Below are positions 44,124-52,953 of a stretch of 64,000 nt of DNA, one piece after another. The DNA lies in assembly GCA_964441775.1 (NCBI GenBank), contig CAYTVL010000005.1, positions 62,001 through 126,000 of the forward strand, written 5' to 3'. A program made the translations under genes and the position numbers. The stretch is from SYOC01 sp964441775. Lineage in GTDB: Bacteria > Desulfobacterota > Binatia > Bin18. Numbering within the stretch: the stretch's first letter is position 1; each line of letters begins with the position of its first letter. Below the pieces are notes generated by a model. It made no database searches and was not told the DNA's origin. It saw only the letters and a list, made by a program, of their open reading frames with translations.

Positions 44124-44818
44124 AGCGAATGATCAGAACAGGAGCTGGACGTCTCTTGCGGGTGCGCCCTGTGCGAGTGTATCCAGTACTCCAATCATAC
44201 GTGATACAGTCTCCTTTCCCTTCTTATGCGGACATGGCGCCGCCGCGCACAGGAGACGAGTCCAATGCTTCAAGCAAACCCGCATCCGCGAACACGGAGG
44301 AGCCCCCGCCTCAGTCGCAACCGCAGCCAATTCCCAATGGCCAAGCCTATCGCGTTACTTCACCGTCGGAAGTCAGTCTGGTCACTCCGCAACTCTCACA
44401 GACTGTGAGTCAGATTCTAGAGCAGTTTGCCCGGGCGAACGGATTCAACGCTAAGCGACCACTGGAGGTCGCCTTCGGTCGCGGCACACTCGGATTGCAT
44501 CGTTTCCAGCGTGCGGTGGACATCTACGCTGTCGGCGACAAAGGGATCGGCGAGTGGGCGCAGACATGGAATGCCGCCATGCGTCAAGCGAACAATGCAC
44601 CCAATCCGCAGGAGCGCGCCGGCATAGTGACCGGGGAGAAAGCGCGTAATCTTGGCTACAAACTCTACATCGCTTTACAGAGGTCCGGCGGCTGGGCGCA
44701 GCCGCAAGGATATCCCGTGCAGTTGTTCGGGCCGTGGACACGCAGTGAGGGGCCACACAAGGCCATCTCAGACCGATTGTTACAGGCACATCGCGACCAT
44801 ATTCACGTCGCCAAGTAG
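44120..44818 (+). CDS. M15-type zinc D,D-peptidase-like protein
   Basis: 232 aa. The M15 metal-binding pattern is visible though its surroundings are divergent: His127-x6-Asp134 (LHRFQRAVDIYAVGD) and the HxH pair His227/His229 (HRDHIHVAK) at the C terminus. M15 enzymes cut D-Ala bonds of peptidoglycan (VanY, endolysins). Residues 40-75 are a Pro/Gln/Ser-rich linker. No obvious signal peptide, so export would depend on the particle or another route. Start overlaps the preceding stop by 4 nt. Confidence 0.75.
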   Translation: MKRMIRTGAGRLLRVRPVRVYPVLQSYVIQSPFPSYADMAPPRTGDESNASSKPASANTEEPPPQSQPQPIPNGQAYRVTSPSEVSLVTPQLSQTVSQILEQFARANGFNAKRPLEVAFGRGTLGLHRFQRAVDIYAVGDKGIGEWAQTWNAAMRQANNAPNPQERAGIVTGEKARNLGYKLYIALQRSGGWAQPQGYPVQLFGPWTRSEGPHKAISDRLLQAHRDHIHVAK

Positions 44819-44836
44819 GCGGCAAAGGAGACGACC

Positions 44837-45478
44837 ATGCGCAACCTGTACTCGTCTACACTGTATCGCTTCCCATTGTTCGTGAGAGGGAGCACGCAAG
44901 GACGGCTTGGGCAATCCGAGCTGACGCCTCGATTCCGTCAACATGGTGATTTCGTGATTAGAGAATACGAGTGGTGTCCTGAACTACGCAAGATTCGCAG
45001 TGATACCTGTGTGGCGTACCAACCAGGAGAGATTGCCACCTCGCGCACGGCGGCGGGGCACGTCGCACCCGACGTTGTCTTAGTACCGCCCGGGCCGCTT
45101 GGGCCAGCCGTCAAGACCTTATGCCAATACTTAATCATCCGTGATTTCGGCGTGGATTGGCGTCATGTCAAGCTCGCTACCAAAAGTGAGCCGTTTTTCA
45201 AGACTATGTTGACGCAATTCGAAACGAACACGTCGCTGCTCTTCCGGATTGTGGGCTACAGTGATTGTGTGGGTTTTGAAAAAAACAATCTTCCGTTGCG
45301 GAAAGGCAGGGCCCGCAACGTCTTTCGCCTTCTCGGACCAAGCGCACGCTCTCGTGTGATGGCCGTGACCGCGGCCCCACCGAACACGTTTTTGACCGAC
45401 AATTCGACGATTGCCGCACGGGCCAATAACCGCGCGGTTGTGATCGAATTCTTCATGAATCCGCCTCAGACGACGTAG
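44837..45478 (+). CDS. OmpA-like C-terminal domain protein
   Basis: 213 aa. Residues about 120-205 show the OmpA/Pal peptidoglycan-binding arrangement: LLFRIVGYSDCVGF, then NLPLRKGRARNVFRLLG, then ARANNRAVVIEFF. The usual Asp and Arg contacts to diaminopimelate are partly recognisable (SD in GYSDCVGF; Arg in ANNRAV). The N-terminal part is unknown. No signal peptide or barrel, unlike OmpA itself. Similar domains occur in particle-associated proteins that must dock on the cell wall. Start after AAAGGAGACG. Confidence 0.72.
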   Translation: MRNLYSSTLYRFPLFVRGSTQGRLGQSELTPRFRQHGDFVIREYEWCPELRKIRSDTCVAYQPGEIATSRTAAGHVAPDVVLVPPGPLGPAVKTLCQYLIIRDFGVDWRHVKLATKSEPFFKTMLTQFETNTSLLFRIVGYSDCVGFEKNNLPLRKGRARNVFRLLGPSARSRVMAVTAAPPNTFLTDNSTIAARANNRAVVIEFFMNPPQTT

Positions 45479-45507
45479 GAAGTCAGGAGGCTAGGAGGAG
45501 AACCCAC

Positions 45508-46467
45508 ATGTATATCCAGGAAAGCGAAGAGTCAGGGCAACACACGACAGCGAGGAACGGAAAGGAACGTGAGAGGTGGCCCTTGGGTGAGCCGTCTCTC
45601 ACACCTCGAACGTGTAACAACCGCCGCATCCCTCCAAGAGACACCATCAGGCCATTCACCTCGAACAAGGTCTTTGGACAATGCGTCAAACGCGGCGTTT
45701 TTGGCGTGACCAATCCCGCTGACGTCATTTCAAGAGCGGTCGCCCGCGCCCTAGAGATGCTCGATAACACGATCGATGAACTGGTGAAGGCGAGGACAGC
45801 GGTCTGCGCAGGGAACGCACCGGCGTGGCCCCTCCTCGGTGATATTACCGCGGACTGGCTGAAGAACCGGTTGGGGGTCTGTATCGATGACATCCGCGTA
45901 TGGACGGCTGGGACTTTCGTGAATAGGTCAGTAGCGGAAGTCATCCGCAGATTGATGCGAGTTCGCAATCTGATCGCGAGCAACGGCATCACGTATGTTT
46001 GTCACGGTCCCCTCTGCACTTCCGGCGACTGGGCCTATGTGCTCATCGATCCTGCCTGCCAGAGCAATGATCCACCGATTATCCGTCTTTGTCGAGATTT
46101 TTGGATTCCCGCTGTGCGCGCCGACGGAACACCCGTCCCTTCAGCGGACCACGCGGAGTTTCAAGCCCAGACTATTATTCATGAAGCCTCACACCTCTAC
46201 CACTGTACGAGTGACGCGCGGGGCTCAACCATCGGCGTGGCCGAATGCTTGGCCCAGTTCGTCGCCGCAACGAACGGGAGTCCGATCGACCCCAATTTTG
46301 CTACGAGATGCGCCGTGACCACCCGGTGCGCTCCCGCAGCCGGAGCTGGACCGGCGGGGGTTTCTGGCTTCGCTCTTGCAAGCCTTGGCGCCACCCGTAT
46401 CCTCAGAACGCGCTTCCGTCCGCAGGATGCGATCCGGCTCAAAGGACGACCAGCCATGCGTGGTTGA
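45508..46467 (+). CDS. M35-like (deuterolysin / Lys-specific) zinc endopeptidase
   Basis: 319 aa. The catalytic motif is HEASH (His225, Glu226, His229) in AQTIIHEASHLYHC. It is preceded, as in the Lys-specific M35-like group, by Cys-rich elements (YVCHGPLC; IIRLCRDFWIP) and an N-terminal helical layer (ARALEMLDNTIDELVKA). The third metal ligand is probably in the following segment (STIGVAECLAQF). Twelve or so Cys suggest disulfides and an extracytoplasmic destination despite no signal peptide. In other bacteria such domains are found in exported toxins. Start after TAGGAGGAG. Confidence 0.72.
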   Translation: MYIQESEESGQHTTARNGKERERWPLGEPSLTPRTCNNRRIPPRDTIRPFTSNKVFGQCVKRGVFGVTNPADVISRAVARALEMLDNTIDELVKARTAVCAGNAPAWPLLGDITADWLKNRLGVCIDDIRVWTAGTFVNRSVAEVIRRLMRVRNLIASNGITYVCHGPLCTSGDWAYVLIDPACQSNDPPIIRLCRDFWIPAVRADGTPVPSADHAEFQAQTIIHEASHLYHCTSDARGSTIGVAECLAQFVAATNGSPIDPNFATRCAVTTRCAPAAGAGPAGVSGFALASLGATRILRTRFRPQDAIRLKGRPAMRG

Positions 46468-46518
46468 AGAGGAGGGTCTCAACGAGTGACATTTTTCCTC
46501 AGCAGGAGGAGGGCCGAC

Positions 46519-47355
46519 ATGTACGTGCGTCTACACGAAGAACTTGGACTGGGGTTTGGGAAGCCTCCAGGTCCGAGGTCGCAACTACCGGCGTTACGAA
46601 AAAAATTTATTAGCAGTGTTGTTACCTACAAGGATAGTGACGGCCAATGTCGATCGACCGATTGCGCGATCTATGTTCCAGAGGTGCTGCGCAACCAGTC
46701 GAAGATCAATGTCGTGATCTTCTTCCACGGCCTTGATACCTGCAAACCGAAGCACAATTTTGACTCGGTACAAGTCATGAAGAACTTTCGGCTGGACGAC
46801 CAAGTGGACGCGGCCCCACGCAAAGCAGCGTTGGCTGTGCCGGTTATCCTTTGGAAGAAAGAAGATAGAAGCTCCGGCATTATTCGAGCAGCCTGGTCGG
46901 CTGCTTATGTGAACGCTTTTGTGGAAGAGGTGCTGCAGCAAATCGGCCAGTCGTCCCGTGTGCGCCCCAGCCTCGGGCGTCTCATCTTAGCGGGACATTC
47001 AGCCGCTTACGACGTTTTGACCCCCCTGGCTGAGCAGTTTGATTGCGGCGTCGAAGAAACCAGGAAGGGGGCTCTGGCCAAGCTCGATCGAGTGCTGGCC
47101 CTGGACACCACCTATCGTCTCCAAGATGCAAAGGCCCTCGAACAATGGGCGCGCAAACTCGAATCGACCAGACCAGACGTGCAGTTCTGGCTGACGCTGA
47201 GTAAGTCGGGCGATCCGCCTAACGTGTGGAAATATTGGGAAAATACGAGGAAAAAGACGATGGGCAAGGTGGAGCTTCCTGGGAATCTCATGATTAACAA
47301 CATGCCGGAGGAACATTGTGACCTCCCTGGGAAATATGTCGGCCCCTACATTTGA
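46519..47355 (+). CDS. Alpha/beta-hydrolase-fold protein
   Basis: 278 aa. The strand-nucleophile elbow-helix LILAGHSAAYDVLTPL puts Ser161 in a GxSxx context, and VVIFFHGLDTC gives the oxyanion-side HG motif. Catalytic Asp is probably in VLALDTTYR and His near the C terminus (EEHCDLPG). It may be an esterase, lipase or peptidase; substrate unknown. ATG 46519 follows a strong AGGAGGAGGG site; a GTG 11 codons upstream overlaps it. Confidence 0.68.
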   Translation: MYVRLHEELGLGFGKPPGPRSQLPALRKKFISSVVTYKDSDGQCRSTDCAIYVPEVLRNQSKINVVIFFHGLDTCKPKHNFDSVQVMKNFRLDDQVDAAPRKAALAVPVILWKKEDRSSGIIRAAWSAAYVNAFVEEVLQQIGQSSRVRPSLGRLILAGHSAAYDVLTPLAEQFDCGVEETRKGALAKLDRVLALDTTYRLQDAKALEQWARKLESTRPDVQFWLTLSKSGDPPNVWKYWENTRKKTMGKVELPGNLMINNMPEEHCDLPGKYVGPYI

Positions 47356-47438
47356 AGCAAAAGCGAATGGAGTCGGAGGAAAGGCGCGCTGAAGCCTCAC
47401 GGGGGATGATGGAGGATAGAAACATATTCACCTTGAAC

Positions 47439-47453
47439 AAAACAAGTTGTTTT
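47439..47453. promoter_or_regulatory. Perfect palindrome before the second half of the cluster
   Basis: AAAACAA-G-TTGTTTT, in the only sizeable internal gap (135 bp) of the cluster before 47491. Half-sites resemble AACAA-C-TTGTTTT at 36295-36307 upstream of the first gene. A shared regulator site and an internal promoter are plausible. Confidence 0.45.
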
Positions 47454-47490
47454 ACGCAACAATAATACGCTGCGTTACGAGAGGAATACT

Positions 47491-47982
47491 ATGGCTACCA
47501 TTTCTATCACCTCAAACGACGGCGCCCTTAATTCTGCATCTGCTGTCCTAGAAGTCGCCGCGACAAACCCCGAATACAATCAACCCGCGTTGCGCATCAA
47601 ACAAGCAGGGAAACACGGGGGCGCAGCCTCGATCAGGATCGATGACCCGAATCCCGACATCGAGTTGATCGAGACCGATCAAGTGGCTCCGGCAGGAAAG
47701 TATGAGATCGCCGTGCAGTCAGACAAGCTCCAAATTAATGGCCGCAACGCCACTGATACCGCCTTTGAAACTCTTGTTGTGTTTCAGCGGCGAGCAGCAG
47801 GCGGCAATATCGGAATCCGCACGACGAGCCAGTTTGGAGGAGGTCAGGGAGTGATCGCGATTGCCAATGCTACTGTTGCGCCATCGGTGAATCCCTCTGG
47901 CGGTGGGATTTTGTACGTTGAGGATGGAGCGCTCAAGTACCGAGGAGCAAATGGCACGGTGACAGTGATTGCGCCAGCCTAG
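47491..47982 (+). CDS. Fibre-like protein of phage-structural appearance
   Basis: 163 aa. Low-complexity beta-rich N terminus (MATISITSNDGALNSASAVL; LRIKQAGKHGGAASIRIDD), then FEIAVQ-type segments, and a C terminus ending GGGILYVEDGALKYRGANGT, a form common at the ends of phage tail- or head-fibre proteins where it trimerises. No enzyme motif. The likeness to phage fibres is from sequence pattern only. It follows an internal palindrome and begins the second half of the cluster. Confidence 0.65.
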   Translation: MATISITSNDGALNSASAVLEVAATNPEYNQPALRIKQAGKHGGAASIRIDDPNPDIELIETDQVAPAGKYEIAVQSDKLQINGRNATDTAFETLVVFQRRAAGGNIGIRTTSQFGGGQGVIAIANATVAPSVNPSGGGILYVEDGALKYRGANGTVTVIAPA

Positions 47983-48013
47983 ACCGAAGTCTGCATGAGG
48001 GAGGAAACAAATA

Positions 48014-49597
48014 ATGAGCAAAGAAACACAACCCTCTCGTCAAAATGTCGCTTCTTGTGAACCAGAGAACCTTCCCTTTCTCTGGCCGCTCGGCAAGACC
48101 TCAACACCAGATGAGATGAATACGTCCTACGGTCCGCGTATCGACGCAGATCGCTGGGACTTTCATGACGGCATCGATCTGCCTGCTGCCGTCGGCACGC
48201 CGGTCCATGCTATGGCGACGGGCACGGTGCATCGGGCTGGGCCAGCGGATAAAACCAGGCAGGGGCAAGGTTTCGGTTCAACACACATCCTGCTCCAGAT
48301 CGTCGATCCAACCGATGGTAAGGATGACTTGTTTCTCGTTTATATCCATCTCGACAGCATCGCCGAAGGTGTGATTCCCGGCGCCCATGTAGAGCAGGGT
48401 GACGTGCTCGGCGCTGTGGGGCAGGAAGACGCGGAGTATCCGCATCTCCATTTCGAGTTCAGAAAAGGCAGTCCGAAAGAAGAGAACAGTGTGCACCCGC
48501 TGCACTATCTACCCTACATCAACACTGCGAACATCGCGCAGCTCCGTTTGGATCGCTGTAATTTCTCTGGTGCGCATGGCGAGAAACGCGCAGTAAGGCT
48601 TCGCTATGATGTTGCGAATCGGAGAGAAGGCGATGTCCAAGGCGTTGATGTAGAGTTGAAGGGCAACGGCGTCGCGCCCCGGCAGCTTCATGTCAACTTT
48701 GATGACCGGAAGACCATTGTGAGCGACAAAGGAGACGAACACGAATTTAACGAGAGCGGAGTTGCCGTGGAAGGTTACCAAAAATCCAATCTCAAGGGTG
48801 ACGGTTTGTCTGATCTCCACTATGGCGCGATCATCAAGGATATTACGCCGGAGTTCACGCGCGCGCGGCTCCAGGTCCTGGATGCGAGCAATGGACAGCC
48901 GACCATCGCTGAGTTCCCGCTGCCGACACTTGCCGCTAACAAACAGCCGGTGAACAGTCGCGTAGGTTTTGAGGGTTCCACATTTCCACCAACAGGCTGG
49001 GCCTTGCGTCTTCTGTCAGGTAATGTGTGCCAACCAGCTGAAGTTGCCGCGCTTGCCGGTGTACGCGGCCTGCTCTGTCAGGATCTGCAGAGTCCGCAAG
49101 GAGCACTGATCCGTGCCGGGCTCCGCTTCGCTCTGCCTGTTGATCGCTTGCCTGTCCTCCCTATGTCATGGCGACTGAGGGCAGAGATCCAGCCCGTGGA
49201 ATTACAGATGAGCAAAGGCCAAGTGATTCATCCGTTAGCGTTCTTGAACGGTGACGAGGTGGTGGCCGCCGCTTGCCTGCGGAAAACCAGAGACGACGAG
49301 TACATCGCCGGCGTCTTGATTCGCAGCGCAGATGGATTGTTCAGAGAAAGAATCGATGTGGACGAAGGGGAAATTTTCAGGGACGCCCCGGTCAAGTGGG
49401 AACTGGAGTTGCTCAGAATCGGGACCAGGCAAACGACTGCCGTGGTGCGACTGAACGACAACGTGATCGCTCGCATCAATGGCGACACCACCAGCGTCGA
49501 GCCCGACGCCGCGTGCGTAGGCATTTTGCATCGACAGAGCGGGTTACAGATCACGCTGCACGTGGATCAATTATTCTTGACGGAAGCGCTGCGATAA
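48014..49597 (+). CDS. M23 (LytM) peptidase with C-terminal beta domains
   Basis: 527 aa. N-terminal 20-165 is a LytM-type zinc endopeptidase: His51 and Asp55 in FHDGIDLPAAVGTPVHAMATG, His112 (IHLDS) and the HLHFE pair His144/His146. These enzymes cut peptidoglycan cross-links. Residues about 185-310 and 320-527 are two further beta-rich regions; the last looks like a concanavalin/LamG-type sandwich (FALPVDRLPVLPMSWRLRAE ... TAVVRLNDNVIARINGD). No signal peptide is seen. With the M15 protein this gives the cluster two wall-cutting activities, as expected for a device that crosses the cell wall. Start after GAGGAAACAAAT. Confidence 0.82.
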   Translation: MSKETQPSRQNVASCEPENLPFLWPLGKTSTPDEMNTSYGPRIDADRWDFHDGIDLPAAVGTPVHAMATGTVHRAGPADKTRQGQGFGSTHILLQIVDPTDGKDDLFLVYIHLDSIAEGVIPGAHVEQGDVLGAVGQEDAEYPHLHFEFRKGSPKEENSVHPLHYLPYINTANIAQLRLDRCNFSGAHGEKRAVRLRYDVANRREGDVQGVDVELKGNGVAPRQLHVNFDDRKTIVSDKGDEHEFNESGVAVEGYQKSNLKGDGLSDLHYGAIIKDITPEFTRARLQVLDASNGQPTIAEFPLPTLAANKQPVNSRVGFEGSTFPPTGWALRLLSGNVCQPAEVAALAGVRGLLCQDLQSPQGALIRAGLRFALPVDRLPVLPMSWRLRAEIQPVELQMSKGQVIHPLAFLNGDEVVAAACLRKTRDDEYIAGVLIRSADGLFRERIDVDEGEIFRDAPVKWELELLRIGTRQTTAVVRLNDNVIARINGDTTSVEPDAACVGILHRQSGLQITLHVDQLFLTEALR

Positions 49598-49683
49598 ATG
49601 GGGCCGACGGCGGATGAAGTGCAAGACAAAGAGACAAGAGTAGAGAGAAAGCCTATTGGCGCCAACTTGCGGAGGTTGACAGG

Positions 49684-50112
49684 ATGTATCTTTTTGAAAC
49701 CAGCATCGGAGAAGTGTTCAGACCCCGACCAAGACCACCAGCCAGACCCCAGCCGCCGCCGAAAGAGGGATGGGTGACAAAAGACGGGCATCGACGTTTT
49801 TGTGGCAGCCCCAGCGGGCGCGCCGTGCAGTGCGATCTGGAATTGAAGATTCGATTTCGCCGTTCTTTCGAAGAGTTTCTCCAGGAGGTGGAAAATGCCT
49901 ACGGAAGATGGGTGTCGAGAAGCACGGCGCGGATGTTAGTGAAAAAATTGCAGAAGGATCTCAAACAGTGGCACGAGGAGATGCTGTACTTCACTGTCCT
50001 AGAGAATGACCCGCTGGTGCTTGTCGTTGGTCTATACTATCACAAGTCGAATGGCTCTTGGCTGGGGAATGATAGTTCCTTACGGCAGTGGCGGCGGCTC
50101 ATTGATATTTAA
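49684..50112 (+). CDS. Unknown protein, last gene of the cluster
   Basis: 142 aa. Pro/Arg-rich N terminus (RPRPRPPARPQPPPKEG), then a helical segment (RSFEEFLQEVENAYGRWVSR; STARMLVKKLQKDLKQWHEE) and a short hydrophobic strand (DPLVLVVGLYYHKS). No family recognised. Preceded by GGAGGTTGACAGG. Converges with the winged-helix regulator, whose stop is 57 nt away. Confidence 0.6.
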   Translation: MYLFETSIGEVFRPRPRPPARPQPPPKEGWVTKDGHRRFCGSPSGRAVQCDLELKIRFRRSFEEFLQEVENAYGRWVSRSTARMLVKKLQKDLKQWHEEMLYFTVLENDPLVLVVGLYYHKSNGSWLGNDSSLRQWRRLIDI

Positions 50113-50169
50113 AAAATAGACGGATTCGTTTGTACGAAGACGAGAGCAAAGGGGGATGCAGAGTGAACG

Positions 50170-52953
50170 CTACTTTTTATATTTTTGTAACGTCAGCTCG
50201 CCTTTGAGCCGATACAGCTCCGCTGCGAAGAAGCGCCCGCCGGTGCGCTGTTCCTCAACGAGACATTCTTCGAGCACGGCGAGACCATCTTCAGGATGTC
50301 CTGCTCGTCCATACGCCTCTGCCAGGAGTGCGAGATACGAAGGCTGGGGAGACACAGCGCCTGTTGCTCGCCAAGCAGCGAGACTCTGTCGCATGTGGAC
50401 GATCCCCGCCGCAGGATCGTGGTGTTCGGCGGACAGCGCCCCGCCAGACACTTTCGCCAGGGCTAAGTAGGACGCAAAATTATTCTCCTCTGCGATCGCC
50501 TGGAGTTCTTGTTGATGTTGTTGAACCGTGGTCCATTCCTCCAGAAGCCAATTGGTGACCAACGCTAAATCGAGAGCGTAGACCAAGTTATACGGCTGCC
50601 CGAGCTCGCGGGCGCGCCTCAATGCTTCTTGACTTCGTTGTCGCGCCTGTTCAGGATATCCGAGCAACCACAAAACCGGACCCAGGTGGGCGCAACTCAA
50701 CACTCCGGCGTCATATTGGAGGCTCATGGAAGGTTGGGACTCATAGTAGGCTAGGCTTTGCTCCAAATGCTCACGGGCTGCGCCCTGGCGCCCCTGGTAA
50801 TACAAGGTTAACCCAAGCGCAAAATGGGCCCAGACGGCAAACCGCGGGGCTTGTAGGGTTGGTGCTAATCGCAGGAGCTGTGTCGCGAGCTCGTGAGCCG
50901 TCGTTAACTCTGCTCGTTCTACGGCATGCGCCCAAAGCCCTATCAATGTTCTGAAGATCTGCGGCGTCTCTCCCAACTGGCGACACAGCTCGCGACCGCG
51001 CGCAAACGCACGCGCCACCTCCAGCGTGCCGAAGCCATGCACCACGGTCAGCACCTCTCCTAAGGTCAGTTGCAAAGTAAGTTCCTGTTGGCTCTGCTCA
51101 GGAGAAGCAGGAAGAAGGGCTAGCAGGGCTAGCCCTTTCGTAGCATGATACACGGCCTCGGCATGGGCTGATTGCTGACGGGCATTCTTCGTTGCGTGCT
51201 GATAGTACTGCAACGCTTTTGCATAGTCTCGGCCCAGTTCAAAGTGCACGGCAAGTTCGGCAGCAATGGCGCTCGCTTGCACGCCATACGCAGCTTCTTT
51301 CCGCTCGCCAATCCGCCGATGCAGGTGAATGCGGCGGGCGTCACTAAGCCGCTCATAGAGCACCTCGGGGTACAACGCGTGCTGGAACATGTAGCATCCC
51401 GCCAGTGTTCCATCAGGCCATTCTTGAATGTCTGCAGACCGAATGAGCCGCTTCTCGCGCGCCAACTCTGCACATGTCGTCTCCACGTTTTCTATCGGTT
51501 GGTCTAATCCCGCCGCTACTGCCGCCACGGCGAATTCTTCCCCTACCACACTGGCGACTTCCAAAAGGCCTCGCTCTATGGCTGACAGCCGTTCTATCTG
51601 CTGGGCAAGCCACTGTCGTAAACTCTCTGGCACCTGATTAGCCAGCACACCTATTTCCCCACGGATCCGCCATGCGCCTTGAATCGCCTCGACGACGCCC
51701 TCGCTGACGAGATGCTCTACAAGCGTCACCATGAAGAGTGGATTGCCCTCCGTGCGCTGATGAATCACGCGCGCGAGGTGTTGGGGAGACGTGACGCCGG
51801 AAGGTGATGAGAATGTACTTCTCTTCCCATCTCCGCTGCCGTGCGGGGCTACCATAAAGGAGGCGCACGCCATCAGATACTCAGCCACTGCTTCCTCAGT
51901 CAACAATGGCAATGAGAGTTCTCCACACAACCCGTGCAGGTGCAGCTCGCGCTTGATCGTTAGCAGGGGATGCCCCTTCGCCACGACATCCATCGGGCGG
52001 TAGGAGCCGAGCACCAACAATCGCGCTTGCTCTTGTCGCCGTGCGAGCAAGGCAATGAGTTCTAGTGTCGAGCTATCGCTCCAGTGTAAATCCTCCAAGC
52101 GCAGAATAAGCGGTTGTTCAGCCGTCAGCGTACTAATGGCGTCTCCCATCTCCCGTAGCATGCGCTCCCGGGTGGAGCCCTCTACTTTGCGTTGCAGAGC
52201 TTCCAGGTGCGCCACGCTGAGGAGGGTCGGCATCTGCACTAACCACGTCGGAGCGTGCTGGTCTAGGAGCAGGATAAGCCGTTCTCCTCCAGGGGCTCTA
52301 CAGAGCTGCCCGAGCGCTTCCAGTATGGGCATGTAGGCTTCACCTTCTCCATATTGCTCAATGCAATGTCCATATCCGATCCAAAAATCTTGATCAGAGA
52401 GTTGGCGTAAAAACGCATCGAGCAAAGTCGTCTTGCCTATCCCTGGCTCACCGGTGACGAAGAGCACTTGCCGTTCTCCATTAAGCGCCTGAGCCAAGCG
52501 CTCGTGGAGGTGGGCCAGCTCCGCCTCGCGACCAACTAGAGAAGTGCCCCGTTCCCCGTTCCCCGTTCCACATTGTGGACTTGCCTCCCTTCCCTGCATC
52601 CTTTGAACTTGAAACCTGGAACTTGGAGCCGGTTGGGTGGAAATAGGAGGGAGGAAGCGATACCCTCGCCGATGCACGGTCGCTATGTAACGCGGCTGCC
52701 GTGCGTCGTCCCCAAGCACAGAGCGCAACTCGCGAATACAGCTCCGTAGTACGGTGTCCGTGACGATGGTTTTTGCCCAGACGGTCTCCAGCAGCTCCTC
52801 CTGCGTAACAAGCTGCCCGGTGTGCGTCGCCAAGTGACGTAACACCGCAAAGGTTTTTGGGCGCAGCGGGATCGGCTGATCCTCCCGCCAGAGCTGTTCG
52901 TGCGCTAATCCCAGACGAAAAGGACCGAAACACAACCCATCGGAACTTTCCAT
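50170..52953 (-). CDS. Winged-helix / AAA (STAND) / TPR transcriptional regulator
   Basis: 927 aa. N-terminal OmpR-type winged helix (about 8-103: LRPKTFAVLRHLATHTGQLV; LRSCIRELRSVLGDD; IATVHRRGYRFLPP), a low-complexity linker (104-137), then an AAA/STAND ATPase with Walker A TGEPGIGKTTLL (about 167-178) and Walker-B-like RLEDLHWSDSS, and a TPR-like C-terminal half. Resembles the cyclase regulators at 879 and 5933 but with a DNA-binding domain in place of the cyclase. The start at 52953 lacks a strong ribosome-binding site. Convergent with the particle-like cluster and divergent from a sigma-54 activator; control of either is possible. Confidence 0.88.
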   Translation of the reverse strand: MESSDGLCFGPFRLGLAHEQLWREDQPIPLRPKTFAVLRHLATHTGQLVTQEELLETVWAKTIVTDTVLRSCIRELRSVLGDDARQPRYIATVHRRGYRFLPPISTQPAPSSRFQVQRMQGREASPQCGTGNGERGTSLVGREAELAHLHERLAQALNGERQVLFVTGEPGIGKTTLLDAFLRQLSDQDFWIGYGHCIEQYGEGEAYMPILEALGQLCRAPGGERLILLLDQHAPTWLVQMPTLLSVAHLEALQRKVEGSTRERMLREMGDAISTLTAEQPLILRLEDLHWSDSSTLELIALLARRQEQARLLVLGSYRPMDVVAKGHPLLTIKRELHLHGLCGELSLPLLTEEAVAEYLMACASFMVAPHGSGDGKRSTFSSPSGVTSPQHLARVIHQRTEGNPLFMVTLVEHLVSEGVVEAIQGAWRIRGEIGVLANQVPESLRQWLAQQIERLSAIERGLLEVASVVGEEFAVAAVAAGLDQPIENVETTCAELAREKRLIRSADIQEWPDGTLAGCYMFQHALYPEVLYERLSDARRIHLHRRIGERKEAAYGVQASAIAAELAVHFELGRDYAKALQYYQHATKNARQQSAHAEAVYHATKGLALLALLPASPEQSQQELTLQLTLGEVLTVVHGFGTLEVARAFARGRELCRQLGETPQIFRTLIGLWAHAVERAELTTAHELATQLLRLAPTLQAPRFAVWAHFALGLTLYYQGRQGAAREHLEQSLAYYESQPSMSLQYDAGVLSCAHLGPVLWLLGYPEQARQRSQEALRRARELGQPYNLVYALDLALVTNWLLEEWTTVQQHQQELQAIAEENNFASYLALAKVSGGALSAEHHDPAAGIVHMRQSLAAWRATGAVSPQPSYLALLAEAYGRAGHPEDGLAVLEECLVEEQRTGGRFFAAELYRLKGELTLQKYKK

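Noticed and set aside
36386..50112. An ordinary tailed prophage or a contractile injection system
   Set aside because: No terminase, portal, protease-scaffold, sheath, tube, baseplate, AAA loader, integrase or replication gene is recognisable, and no attachment-site duplication was seen.
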